A DNA stretch of 21,620 nt, taken from an uncultured Phenylobacterium sp. (GTDB taxonomy: Bacteria > Pseudomonadota > Alphaproteobacteria > Caulobacterales > Caulobacteraceae). The stretch is from positions 1 to 21,620 of the forward strand of contig CAMFIW010000005.1 of NCBI GenBank assembly GCA_945952355.1, written 5' to 3'. The position numbers and the translations under genes are program-made. The stretch's first letter is position 1. Each line of letters begins with the position of its first letter. The notes under the pieces are model-generated. The model was not told where the DNA came from. It was given only the letters and a program-made list of their open reading frames with translations, and did no database searches. Below, piece by piece: positions 1-6,321 of the stretch.

Positions 1-1974
1 AGACAAGGGCGCGAAGATGTCGCGCAGCAGCGGGTCGTGCGCCAGGCCGGAGAGCTGGGTGAAGCGATCCTTCGCCGTCAGGCCGAAGGTCTCCGCCTGC
101 CAGGCCAGGAAGTGGGCCAGCGGCCTGTGCGAGGCGGCCACGCACTTGGGCTCGCCCGTGCTGCCGGAGGTGAACAGGAGATAGGCCGGCGCGTCGGGCG
201 AAGCCTCGTCCAGGCCGCGTTCGTCTTCCGCCGCCTCGCCCGTCGGGTCGAAGAGGGCGACGCCGTCCGCCAGCGCCCGCGCCGCCTCGGCCAGGTCGGC
301 CCGGCCCGCGGTCATCAGAAGGCGCGGCGCGCAGATCCTTAGCAAGGCGGCCAGTCGGGCCGGCGGATGCTCGGCGTCCAGCACGACGAACACGGCGCCC
401 AGGCGCGCGGCGGCCAGCATGGCGCAGACCAGGTCCGCACCCCGCTCCGCCAGGATCGCCAGGCGATCGCCGGGCTTAACGCCCTGAGCGCGCAGTTTCA
501 GCGCCAGGCTAAGAGTCCGCGCTTCAAGCGCGCCGTAGGTCAGCGCGCCTTGCGGCGAGACGATCGCGGTCGCTTCCGGCGCCGCCTTGGCGCGGGCGAG
601 GAAGCCCGCATGGATCAGGCCGCCCCCGCCGCCGGCCAAGGGCGCGGTCGGATCGGGCATCAGGCCAGCCGGCGCGAGGTCGGCGGACCGGACACCCCGG
701 ATTGGCGCGTCGACCTTTGTGGCGAATGCGGTCAGCAAGGCCTCGATCTGGACGGCGATCGCCTCGACCCGGTCACGAGCGAACGCCTCTGCCCGGTAGA
801 AGATGATCAGGTCGATCTCGCCGGTGTCGTCCTCGCGGATGAACCGCAAGTTCAGGTCATGGTCGTAGCGACCATAGGACATGTCCGGCCGCGTGATCCG
901 CAGCCCGGGGCATTCGAACGTCTCGAGCGCCGGGAACCAGTTGATCCCGAAGTGCGGCGCCACGCCGGTGCGGCGGATGGCGTGATGGTAGGGGAAGAGC
1001 TCGTGCTCCAGCGCCGCGCGGATCTCGCCCCGCAGCCGGCGCGCCAGCGCCGCCACCGACTCCGCCTCGTCCACCGGGGTCGCGAGGATCAGACCATTGC
1101 TGAACACCCCGAACGCCGCCTCGGCCTTGGGGATCGACCGGCGGCCCGCGCTCTGGAAGGTGCTGAACACCTTGGGTCGCCCCGTCAGCCGCGTGAGCAG
1201 AACCAGGCAGGCGGCGTAGACATAGGTGAAGTCGGACACCCCGATCTCCACCGACGCCCGCTTGATCGCGTCGACGACGTTCGGACCGAGCCGCAGGCGC
1301 ACTGGCCGGGCCGGTGTCGCCTGGGGCGCCGCATTGCGATCCTCGGGCAGGCCGGCGATGTCCTGCGCGCCGTCGAGCTGCGCGGTCCAGAAGGCCTCGG
1401 CCTTGCGATAGGCTTCCGACGACAGCCAGTCCCAGTCCCAGACCTCGCTGTAGGGAACTTCCGGCTCGAGGACGGTCGTCCCGGCATAGTGCTCGAACAC
1501 CTCGGCCATGAAGGCGCGAGTGACCGTCGCGTCGGTGGTCGCGTGATGGAGGAAATAGGCGAAGACGTGGTCGTCCGGCGCGAGCCGGATCAGCAGGTAG
1601 CGATGAAGGGCGTCGGGCGTGAACCCGGCCTTGTGGAAGAACCAGCCCTCGATCGCTTCGCGCACCGCCTCGTCGTCCGCGCCCGGCATGTCGCGGCGTT
1701 CGACGGCGACCGTCGCATGAGACTCGACGTAGCGAGTGAAGCGCCCGTCGCCCGACGGCTCGTAGCCAGTGCGGCGGTTCTCGTGTCGGTCGCACGTCGC
1801 CCGCAGAGCCCGCTCGAAGCGATCGCGGTCCAAGTCCCCGCCGATGCGGATGACCAGGGGATTGCCGTACATCTCCGAAGCCATGGCCTCGGTCAGGACA
1901 TAGCGTTCCTCGTTCGGGCTGAGGGTCAGGCCCTCTCGAACCCGTTCAGACGCGCGCACGTCGCGCCAGCTCAC
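1..1974 (-). CDS. Nonribosomal peptide synthetase, N-terminal part (condensation + adenylation), cut by window edge
   Basis: This is the start of a modular enzyme that would activate an amino acid as its adenylate and condense it with an upstream acyl or peptidyl donor. About 658 residues are visible. A condensation domain comes first (roughly residues 15-390), with the catalytic HHxxxD motif as HHATTD at residues 143-148. An adenylation domain follows, with the AMP-binding core LLFTSGSTGEPK near plus-strand 150-185 and, at the very edge, the segment SGLAHDPLLRDIFAPL. As I recall, that segment resembles adenylation domains of the Lys2 / reductase-terminated kind; substrate residues lie outside the window. 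The reading frame opens after a stop at 2008-2010. Possible starts are TTG 2001, GTG 1974 and GTG 1957; I chose GTG 1974 because it follows AAGGG closely and fits the promoter below. A condensation domain in the first module means either lipo-initiation or an upstream partner protein. The product is unknown. Confidence 0.9.
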   Translation of the reverse strand, partial: MSWRDVRASERVREGLTLSPNEERYVLTEAMASEMYGNPLVIRIGGDLDRDRFERALRATCDRHENRRTGYEPSGDGRFTRYVESHATVAVERRDMPGADDEAVREAIEGWFFHKAGFTPDALHRYLLIRLAPDDHVFAYFLHHATTDATVTRAFMAEVFEHYAGTTVLEPEVPYSEVWDWDWLSSEAYRKAEAFWTAQLDGAQDIAGLPEDRNAAPQATPARPVRLRLGPNVVDAIKRASVEIGVSDFTYVYAACLVLLTRLTGRPKVFSTFQSAGRRSIPKAEAAFGVFSNGLILATPVDEAESVAALARRLRGEIRAALEHELFPYHHAIRRTGVAPHFGINWFPALETFECPGLRITRPDMSYGRYDHDLNLRFIREDDTGEIDLIIFYRAEAFARDRVEAIAVQIEALLTAFATKVDAPIRGVRSADLAPAGLMPDPTAPLAGGGGGLIHAGFLARAKAAPEATAIVSPQGALTYGALEARTLSLALKLRAQGVKPGDRLAILAERGADLVCAMLAAARLGAVFVVLDAEHPPARLAALLRICAPRLLMTAGRADLAEAARALADGVALFDPTGEAAEDERGLDEASPDAPAYLLFTSGSTGEPKCVAASHRPLAHFLAWQAETFGLTAKDRFTQLSGLAHDPLLRDIFAPLS

Positions 1975-1986
1975 ACCCTTTGTGAG
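1970..1986 (-). promoter_or_regulatory. Hairpin around the proposed NRPS start codon
   Basis: CTCACA (1970-1975) and TGTGAG (1981-1986) are exact inverted repeats around a 5-base loop. In the minus-strand RNA the loop is AAGGG, the only Shine-Dalgarno-like sequence here, and the GTG start lies in the stem. This could limit translation initiation or be a second operator. It depends on the start choice. Confidence 0.25.
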
Positions 1987-2004
1987 TGACCGTACCGACA
2001 AACC

Positions 2005-2041
2005 CCATTACCCCCAGGCACACAGACACCCAATTTGGGTG
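2005..2041 (-). promoter_or_regulatory. Candidate NRPS promoter with overlapping operator dyad
   Basis: Read on the minus strand there is TTGGGT (2033-2028), a 17-base spacer, and TAATGG (2010-2005). This would place the RNA start near 1997, about 23 bases before the GTG at 1974. The -35 element lies inside a perfect dyad, CACCCAA-T-TTGGGTG (2027-2041), a plausible repressor or activator site. The direct repeat GTCGCCAG at 2047-2054 and 2065-2072 lies just upstream. The dyad and repeats are seen directly; promoter function is inferred. Confidence 0.35.
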
Positions 2042-2109
2042 ACTATGTCGCCAGTTCGACACAGGTCGCCAGAGCGCGCTACTCCTAATTGAGCTAGTTC
2101 GGTGAATTC

Positions 2110-2916
2110 TCAGTTATAGGGCGAGTCCTTGGTGAGCGCGGCTTCCGCGGCGCAGGCCGAGGGATCGGGGGCCGGGCCGGTCGCACGGGCCTTGGCGATC
2201 TCCGCCCGCGCCACGTCCATATCCCTGCGGAAATCGGCCGAGCCGTGCAGACCGGCGACCAGAGCCGAAGCGTTGGTCCGACCGCTCTCGACGGCGCTCA
2301 TATTGTGCACGCCGCAGACCATCCGGCTCTCGCCGAAGGCCCGGGCGCGGACCAGGATCTCGGTCGACCGGTCCGGGACCAGCTCGGCCAGCACCAGTCC
2401 CACCGTCCAGGAGAAGGTCACGTGGCCGGAAGGATAGTCCGGGCTACGGCCCAAGGCTTCCGACTTCTCGATGCAGATCGGGCCCTCGTCGATCTGGTAG
2501 GGCCGCTTGCGCTGATAGATGTCCTTCGGGTGGTTGGTGGCGTAGCCGATGTCAGGCCGCATCTTCACCAGCATGGCCATGGTCTTGGGCGCGTTCTGCG
2601 GGGTCAGCTCGACCCCGATCGCGCAGGCTAGGTCCTTCATGTAGTCCTGGGCCTTGTCGTCCTGCTCGGCGAGCGCCCAGCGCGGGCTGTCCTTCATCGA
2701 GCGGGTCGCCAGGAAGGCCGAACGGTCGGCCTGGTAGCGGATCGTGCCGGCCACAGGCGCCGGCGGCAGGATCTTGTAGGTGTCCGGCGCCGAGGTTCCG
2801 AGATAGCCGTCGGCGGCCGCCGGCGCCGGTTTCGGAGGGTCCTTGGCGACGGCGGCTCCGCCCACCGCCAGCCCCACGATCGCGCCCGCGACCAGCAGCT
2901 TCGTCCTGCCCTCCAT
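2110..2916 (-). CDS. Class A nonspecific acid phosphatase (PAP2/PhoN family), secreted, motif Asp replaced
   Basis: This protein would be exported to the periplasm and belongs to the vanadium-haloperoxidase-like phosphatases that hydrolyse phosphomonoesters. It has 268 residues, typical for the family. A signal peptide covers residues 1-24 (basic start, hydrophobic core, AVA-K). The family motif KX6RP..PSGH..SRX5HX3D is present as K131-X6-R138-P139, PSGH 162-165, and S197-R198-X5-H204. The spacings (22 and 31 residues) fit the family, but the final position is Ala208 instead of Asp. In the family that Asp supports the nucleophilic His, so activity may be reduced, or this may be a subfamily trait. 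The start ATG at 2916 follows GGGGAG. The gene upstream diverges, and the NRPS downstream on the same strand has its own candidate promoter, so I do not infer an operon. Confidence 0.88.
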   Translation of the reverse strand: MEGRTKLLVAGAIVGLAVGGAAVAKDPPKPAPAAADGYLGTSAPDTYKILPPAPVAGTIRYQADRSAFLATRSMKDSPRWALAEQDDKAQDYMKDLACAIGVELTPQNAPKTMAMLVKMRPDIGYATNHPKDIYQRKRPYQIDEGPICIEKSEALGRSPDYPSGHVTFSWTVGLVLAELVPDRSTEILVRARAFGESRMVCGVHNMSAVESGRTNASALVAGLHGSADFRRDMDVARAEIAKARATGPAPDPSACAAEAALTKDSPYN

Positions 2917-3003
2917 GCCCCACTCCCCGGCCTGTTCCCGCCGCGATCATGGACCTTGCCGGCCTCCGCGCAAGCCGTCACGGCAACGCCACGCGTCGAA
3001 AGC

Positions 3004-3036
3004 TTGCGGAATTGAGAAAATTGATCTACATATTGA
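3004..3036 (+). promoter_or_regulatory. Promoter of the DUF2089 operon in an AT-rich island, with ATTGA repeats
   Basis: TTGCGG (3004-3009), a 17-base spacer and TACATA (3027-3032) form a good housekeeping-type promoter, with RNA start expected near 3039. The region 3010-3050 is strikingly AT-rich against GC-rich flanks. It carries three ATTGA copies at 3011, 3020 and 3032, two of them inside the spacer. These could be binding sites for the HTH protein encoded directly downstream; that is inference. Confidence 0.5.
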
Positions 3037-3059
3037 TTAAGTTAATTTTCAGGTGACGC

Positions 3060-3440
3060 TTGGTTCAGAGAAAGACGCAGGATTGGCAGGCCCTCAGCGA
3101 TCTGGCCCAAGGCAAGGGCTTCGTCGTCGAGCGGGTGCGGATGATCGAGACGGACATCGCCATCGAAGGCGCGTTCGAGCCGCCGCAGCTCGCCCGCCTG
3201 TCGGCGGAGGATCAGGTCTTCGTCGCCGCATTCCTGCGAAGCCACGGCTCGATCAAGGAGATGGAGCAGGTCTTTGGGGTCAGCTACCCGACGGTGAAGG
3301 CCCGGTTGAACCGCATCGCCGGAGCCCTGGAGTTCGTGGACCTCGATCCGCGCCCCTCTCGCTCCGAGGTGCTGGAGCGGCTGAGCCGCGGCGAAATCTC
3401 CGCCGCCGACGCCATAGAACAGCTGGAGGGCCGGGGATGA
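3060..3440 (+). CDS. DUF2089 family HTH-like regulatory protein
   Basis: This is a 126-residue soluble protein of the DUF2089 family. The middle part (about 47-90, LSAEDQVFVAAFLRSHGSIK then YPTVKARLNRI) looks like a sigma-region-4-type helix-turn-helix, suggesting DNA binding. The C-terminus (about 101-123, EVLERLSRGEISAADAIEQL) is a short helical hairpin of the SHOCT-like kind, the same module that opens the third gene of this operon. The first codon after an in-frame stop (3054-3056) is TTG 3060, preceded by AGGTGA; it restores the expected family length, whereas the first ATG (3141) would remove conserved sequence. Its stop overlaps the next start (ATGA at 3437-3440), implying translational coupling. 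I know of no experimentally established role for the family; autoregulation is a reasonable guess. Confidence 0.85.
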   Translation: MVQRKTQDWQALSDLAQGKGFVVERVRMIETDIAIEGAFEPPQLARLSAEDQVFVAAFLRSHGSIKEMEQVFGVSYPTVKARLNRIAGALEFVDLDPRPSRSEVLERLSRGEISAADAIEQLEGRG

Positions 3441-3814
3441 ACGACCTGCCCACACCACCGCCGACGGCAGCGCCGCCGGATGTGCGCCAGCCGCCAGGCC
3501 CGCGCCGGAAGCGCCGCCGAGATCTTCAGGCGATGCATCGCCGCGCCCAGCGGCTGCGCTGGCGCTGGGTGCGGCCGCCGGACGAGCCCGTGGCGCCGCG
3601 CCCGATACGGCTCTGGCTGCCGCTCACCCCATTGCTGATCCTGTTCGCGCCTTTCGCGCTGCTGATCGCCGGGATCGCGGTCTTCTTGCCGCGACCGCTC
3701 GGCATGAACCCGGCCCACCTCGTCCTCGGTGTCGGCCGCACGCTGCTCGCGCTCAGTGGAACCCACGTGGAAGTCGAGGCCCCGGGCGCCTCGGTCCTGA
3801 TCAAGATCTTCTAG
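3437..3814 (+). CDS. Small single-pass membrane protein of the DUF2089 operon, function unknown
   Basis: This 125-residue protein is not one I recognise as a named family. Residues 1-50 are proline-rich and then strongly basic (GPRRKRRRD near 21-29), predicted cytoplasmic. Residues about 59-84 form one clear hydrophobic helix, with a weaker hydrophobic stretch at 94-107. The last 17 residues (THVEVEAPGASVLIKIF) look like a beta-hairpin and resemble the C-terminus of the next protein (LTVDVDQERTKVRIFCE). The gene starts at an ATGA overlap with the DUF2089 gene and ends 10 bases before the next ATG, so all three are surely co-transcribed. A membrane partner or anchor for the two SHOCT-containing neighbours is plausible. 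Confidence 0.75.
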   Translation: MNDLPTPPPTAAPPDVRQPPGPRRKRRRDLQAMHRRAQRLRWRWVRPPDEPVAPRPIRLWLPLTPLLILFAPFALLIAGIAVFLPRPLGMNPAHLVLGVGRTLLALSGTHVEVEAPGASVLIKIF

Positions 3815-3824
3815 GAGACCCGTC

Positions 3825-4262
3825 ATGAGCGAAGATCGCCGCTCCATCCTGACCATGCTGGCCGAAGGCAAGATCACCGCCGACGAGGCCGACCGCCTGC
3901 TGGCCGCCCTGGAGCGCCACCCTCAGGGCGTCCTGCCTGGCGCGAGCCTCGCGCCCGCCGACCACAACCGCCCCAAGCCCAAATACCTTCGGGTGACCGT
4001 CGACACCGACGAGCCCGACGACGGGCCGACCAAGGTCAATATCCGGGTGCCCATGCAGCTTCTGCGCGCCGGCGTCCGCCTGTCGAGCGTGATCCCGCCG
4101 GCGGCCCGCGAGAAGGTCAACGCCGCCATGGCCGAGAACGGCGTGCCCTTCGACATCAATGCGCTGAAGCCCGAGAACCTCGAGGAGCTGGTCGAGCAAC
4201 TGAACGACCTGACCGTCGACGTCGACCAGGAGCGGACTAAGGTCCGCATCTTCTGCGAATAG
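3825..4262 (+). CDS. SHOCT-like / YvlB-LiaX N-terminal domain protein
   Basis: This is a 145-residue soluble protein. Residues 1-28 (MSEDRRSILTMLAEGKITAD and onward to LLAAL) form the short helical hairpin found at the start of YvlB/LiaX-type envelope-stress proteins and at the end of the DUF2089 protein encoded two genes upstream. A variable linker follows, then a conserved-looking segment (about 50-145) beginning KYLRVTV and ending in the beta-like TVDVDQERTKVRIFCE. No signal peptide or membrane helix is visible. The ATG at 3825 follows AGGAGA at 3813-3818. In Firmicutes the related module belongs to cell-envelope stress operons; whether that applies here is inference. It closes the operon, and a GC hairpin lies 65 bases after its stop. 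Confidence 0.78.
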   Translation: MSEDRRSILTMLAEGKITADEADRLLAALERHPQGVLPGASLAPADHNRPKPKYLRVTVDTDEPDDGPTKVNIRVPMQLLRAGVRLSSVIPPAAREKVNAAMAENGVPFDINALKPENLEELVEQLNDLTVDVDQERTKVRIFCE

Positions 4263-4326
4263 CACCCGAGACGCCGCACCTGTGCCGAGCCCTGCGGGGC
4301 CCGCTCCCCATAGGCGCCTCGCACCT

Positions 4327-4353
4327 CGCCCCTTCCGATCCCCGGGAGGGGCG
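4327..4353 (+). terminator. GC-rich hairpin, possible weak intrinsic terminator after the DUF2089 operon
   Basis: CGCCCCTTCC (4327-4336) pairs with GGGAGGGGCG (4344-4353) over 10 positions, one of them a U-G wobble, with a 7-base loop. It is followed by TTCT only, so termination would be weak or Rho-assisted. Confidence 0.4.
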
Positions 4354-4372
4354 TTCTGTGGAGGCGCACGCC

Positions 4373-4451
4373 CTATTTCGGGGACAGGCTGAATATCTCG
4401 GTTCGGGGCCGGGGCGTTGCGCCAGAGATATTCAACCCGTCCCCGAAATAG
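4373..4451. repeat. Long imperfect inverted repeat, 27-bp arms, 25-bp loop (REP/MITE-like)
   Basis: Left arm 4373-4399 and right arm 4425-4451 pair at 25 of 27 positions. CTATTTCGGGGAC matches GTCCCCGAAATAG exactly, and GAATATCTC matches GAGATATTC exactly; the 5-base middle (AGGCT against AACCC) has two mismatches. No T-tract follows, so it is not a standard terminator. It sits between the DUF2089 operon and the promoter of the next gene. Its shape and length suit a dispersed palindromic element such as a REP or MITE; copy number cannot be judged from one window. Confidence 0.75.
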
Positions 4452-4456
4452 CCCCC

Positions 4457-4485
4457 TTGTCGGCCGGGCCGCCGACAGCTACCGC
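4457..4485 (+). promoter_or_regulatory. Candidate promoter for the HAD phosphatase gene, near-leaderless
   Basis: TTGTCG (4457-4462), a 17-base spacer and TACCGC (4480-4485) in the context GCTACCGC fit the alphaproteobacterial housekeeping pattern. The RNA start would lie within a few bases of the ATG at 4495. No Shine-Dalgarno precedes that ATG, which supports a leaderless or very short 5' end. Confidence 0.42.
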
Positions 4486-4494
4486 CCCCGGACT

Positions 4495-5358
4495 ATGACC
4501 GCGCCCCGCCCCATCTCCGGCCTCGCCGAGATCGCCAACCGCTACGACGTGATCCTCTCCGACGTCTGGGGCGTGATCCACAACGGGCGCGAGAGCTTCC
4601 CCGCCGCCTGCCAAGCCCTGGCCCGTTTCCGCGCCGACCGCGGCCCCGTGATCCTGATCTCCAACGCGCCACGGCCCTCGCAGGACGTTCTGCCTCAGCT
4701 CGACGCACTCCACGTCGCCCGCGAGACCTGGTCGGCGATCGTCACGTCGGGCGACGCCACGCGCATTCTGCTGGGCGGCAAGGCCCCCGGCCCGGCCTGG
4801 CGCATCGGCCCCGACCGCGACGCCCCGCTCTATGCCGGCCTGGGCCTGGAGTTCGCCGACGCCGCCACCGCCGCCTTCGTCTCGGTCACCGGACCCTATG
4901 ACGACGAGACCGAGACCGCGGAGGACTATCGCGAACGCTTCGCCGAGGCGGTGGCGCGCAAGCTGCCGCTGATTTGCGCCAATCCCGACATCGTGGTCCA
5001 GCGGGGCGACCGGCTGATCCCATGCGGCGGCGCGCTCGCCCAGCTCTACGAGGCCATGGGCGGCGAAGTGATCATGGCCGGCAAGCCGCACGCCCCGATC
5101 TACGGCCTGTCGCTCGGCGAGGCCGAGGTGATCCTGGGCCATCCGGTCGACCACAAGCGTGTGCTGTGCATCGGCGACGGCGTGCCCACCGACATCAAGG
5201 GCGCCAACGCCCAGGGCCTCGACGTGCTGTTCGTCGCCAGCGGCATCCACGGCGCGGAGACCATCGGTCCAGAGGGCCTCGACGCCCAAGCGGCCGAAGC
5301 CCTGCTCGCCAAGGGTGGGGCCGCGGCGACGTACGCCATCGCCGACCTCGTCTGGTGA
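4495..5358 (+). CDS. HAD superfamily class IIA phosphatase (NagD-like, TIGR01459 type)
   Basis: This is a 287-residue cytoplasmic hydrolase of the haloacid dehalogenase superfamily, subclass IIA, which remove phosphate from small metabolites; its substrate is unknown. Motif I is SDVWGVIHNG with the nucleophile Asp23. The usual second Asp of DxD is Trp25, which I recall as characteristic of this TIGR01459 group. Motif II is the ILISNAPRP segment, the motif III lysine is in MAGKPHAPIY, and motif IV is CIGDGVPTDIKGANAQG. The frame is open upstream to 4417, inside the inverted repeat, but ATG 4495 is preferred because homologous sequence begins there and the promoter ends just before it. The gene meets the NlpE-like gene tail to tail with 4 bases between stops. 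Confidence 0.87.
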   Translation: MTAPRPISGLAEIANRYDVILSDVWGVIHNGRESFPAACQALARFRADRGPVILISNAPRPSQDVLPQLDALHVARETWSAIVTSGDATRILLGGKAPGPAWRIGPDRDAPLYAGLGLEFADAATAAFVSVTGPYDDETETAEDYRERFAEAVARKLPLICANPDIVVQRGDRLIPCGGALAQLYEAMGGEVIMAGKPHAPIYGLSLGEAEVILGHPVDHKRVLCIGDGVPTDIKGANAQGLDVLFVASGIHGAETIGPEGLDAQAAEALLAKGGAAATYAIADLVW

Positions 5359-5362
5359 TCCC

Positions 5363-5776
5363 CTAGCGCAGCCGCTTCAGCGTGTCCGGCAAGCCCTTCG
5401 GCCAAGGCTTGAGATCCCGGTCCAGGGCCTTCAGCGCCCGATCCGGCCCGACGCGCAGGAAATGCCGCGCGCGCTCTGCATGATCGGGGTCGAGCTCGTA
5501 GACCGTCGCGTTCTCGTCGGCCGCGTCGCCGCGCAGGGTAGTCCAGTCGCCGGTGGTCATGTGCGGACCGCCGCGGTCGATATAGGTCTCCGACAACCGA
5601 TAGGTCCCCTCGGCCCAGCCCGGCCCCTTCCGCTTGAGGGTGAGCGTCGTGCGGATGCCGGGACAGTCGGCGCAGGGCAGCACGCCGGTGAAGCGCAGCA
5701 CAAGGGGCTCCCTCGGCGCCGCCTGGACAGGCGCCGCGAGGGCCAGGGCCGCCAGAACGGCGAGCGTTCGGATCAT
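5363..5776 (-). CDS. NlpE-like periplasmic protein (copper resistance NlpE N-terminal domain)
   Basis: This is a 137-residue exported protein. A signal peptide spans residues 1-19 or 20 (MIRTLAVLAALALAAPVQA). The rest matches the NlpE N-terminal domain pattern: FTGVLPCADCPGIRTTLTL with the CxxC at 35-38, then YRLSETYIDRG, then a GDWTTLRGD strand and a C-terminal beta section. In E. coli NlpE is an outer-membrane lipoprotein that senses surface and copper stress. Here no lipobox cysteine follows the signal peptide, so this one should be soluble in the periplasm and only the domain is shared. The ATG at 5776 has an excellent AAGGAGG. It is transcribed divergently from the MaoC gene. Confidence 0.85.
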   Translation of the reverse strand: MIRTLAVLAALALAAPVQAAPREPLVLRFTGVLPCADCPGIRTTLTLKRKGPGWAEGTYRLSETYIDRGGPHMTTGDWTTLRGDAADENATVYELDPDHAERARHFLRVGPDRALKALDRDLKPWPKGLPDTLKRLR

Positions 5777-5783
5777 GGTCGCC

Positions 5784-5863
5784 TCCTTAGCCTTGCAAGC
5801 CTCACCCCGCCACCCGATGTCGTCTAGTCCGCACTTCGCTTGCGCCTCGAAGGCGGCTAAGGA
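5784..5863. promoter_or_regulatory. Nlp­E-like/MaoC divergent intergenic region with a 9-bp inverted repeat
   Basis: The 111 bases between the two start codons carry TCCTTAGCC (5784-5792) and its exact reverse complement GGCTAAGGA (5855-5863). The left copy includes part of the Shine-Dalgarno of the minus-strand gene; the right copy lies 25 bases before the plus-strand GTG. It could be a shared operator pair, or chance. No convincing -35/-10 pair is evident for either gene. Confidence 0.2.
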
Positions 5864-5887
5864 AGCCGGCAGCATTGAGGAGGCGGC

Positions 5888-6316
5888 GTGCAGGGACTGT
5901 TCTTCGAAGATCTGAGCGTGGGCCAGAACGCCGAGATGACCAAGATCGTCACTGGCGCCGACATCGAGGCCTTCGCCGCCGTGTCGGGCGACACCAATCC
6001 GGTGCACCTGGACGAGGCCTATGCGCGCACCACCACGTTCCAGGGCCGCATCGCCCACGGCATGCTGTCGGCGGCCTATATCTCGGCGGTGATCGGCACC
6101 CGCCTGCCCGGCCCCGGCGCCATCTATCTCTCTCAGTCCCTGCGGTTCCGACGACCGGTGAAGATCGGCGACCCGGTGACCACCCGCGTCACGGTCGAAG
6201 CGCTGGACGAGCGGCGCGGCCATGCGACGTTCGCCACCGTCTGCCAGGTTGACGGCAAGACCGTGGTCGAGGGCGAGGCGCTGATCATGGTGCCGCGCAA
6301 GGCGAAGGACGCCTGA
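5888..6316 (+). CDS. MaoC-family (R)-specific enoyl-CoA hydratase (PhaJ-like hotdog fold)
   Basis: This is a 142-residue single hotdog-domain protein, the usual PhaJ size. These enzymes add water to trans-2-enoyl-CoA to give (R)-3-hydroxyacyl-CoA, linking beta-oxidation to other acyl-CoA or PHA pathways. The catalytic signature is visible as SGDTNPVHLDE, with Asp35 and His40 in the expected hydratase positions, followed by RIAHGMLSAAYIS, the helix that packs in the hotdog. The C-terminus ends in the strand EGEALIMVPRK. The start is GTG 5888, placed by GAGGAGG five bases before it. It is five bases from ribF and probably cotranscribed with it. The exact acyl-CoA substrate cannot be told. Confidence 0.88.
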   Translation: MQGLFFEDLSVGQNAEMTKIVTGADIEAFAAVSGDTNPVHLDEAYARTTTFQGRIAHGMLSAAYISAVIGTRLPGPGAIYLSQSLRFRRPVKIGDPVTTRVTVEALDERRGHATFATVCQVDGKTVVEGEALIMVPRKAKDA

Positions 6317-6321
6317 GGCCC

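Noticed and set aside
367..1989. Long plus-strand open frame (540 codons) opposite the NRPS
   Set aside because: It is codon-aligned antisense to a clear condensation/adenylation gene; its translation has no recognisable domain and open frames of this kind are expected in very GC-rich DNA.
3031..3047. CtrA-type site (TTAA-N7-TTAA) near the DUF2089 promoter
   Set aside because: The two TTAA elements are only one base apart, not seven.
4417..4494. N-terminal extension of the HAD phosphatase into the inverted repeat
   Set aside because: The extra 26 codons are non-homologous and partly encoded by the repeat; promoter position supports ATG 4495.
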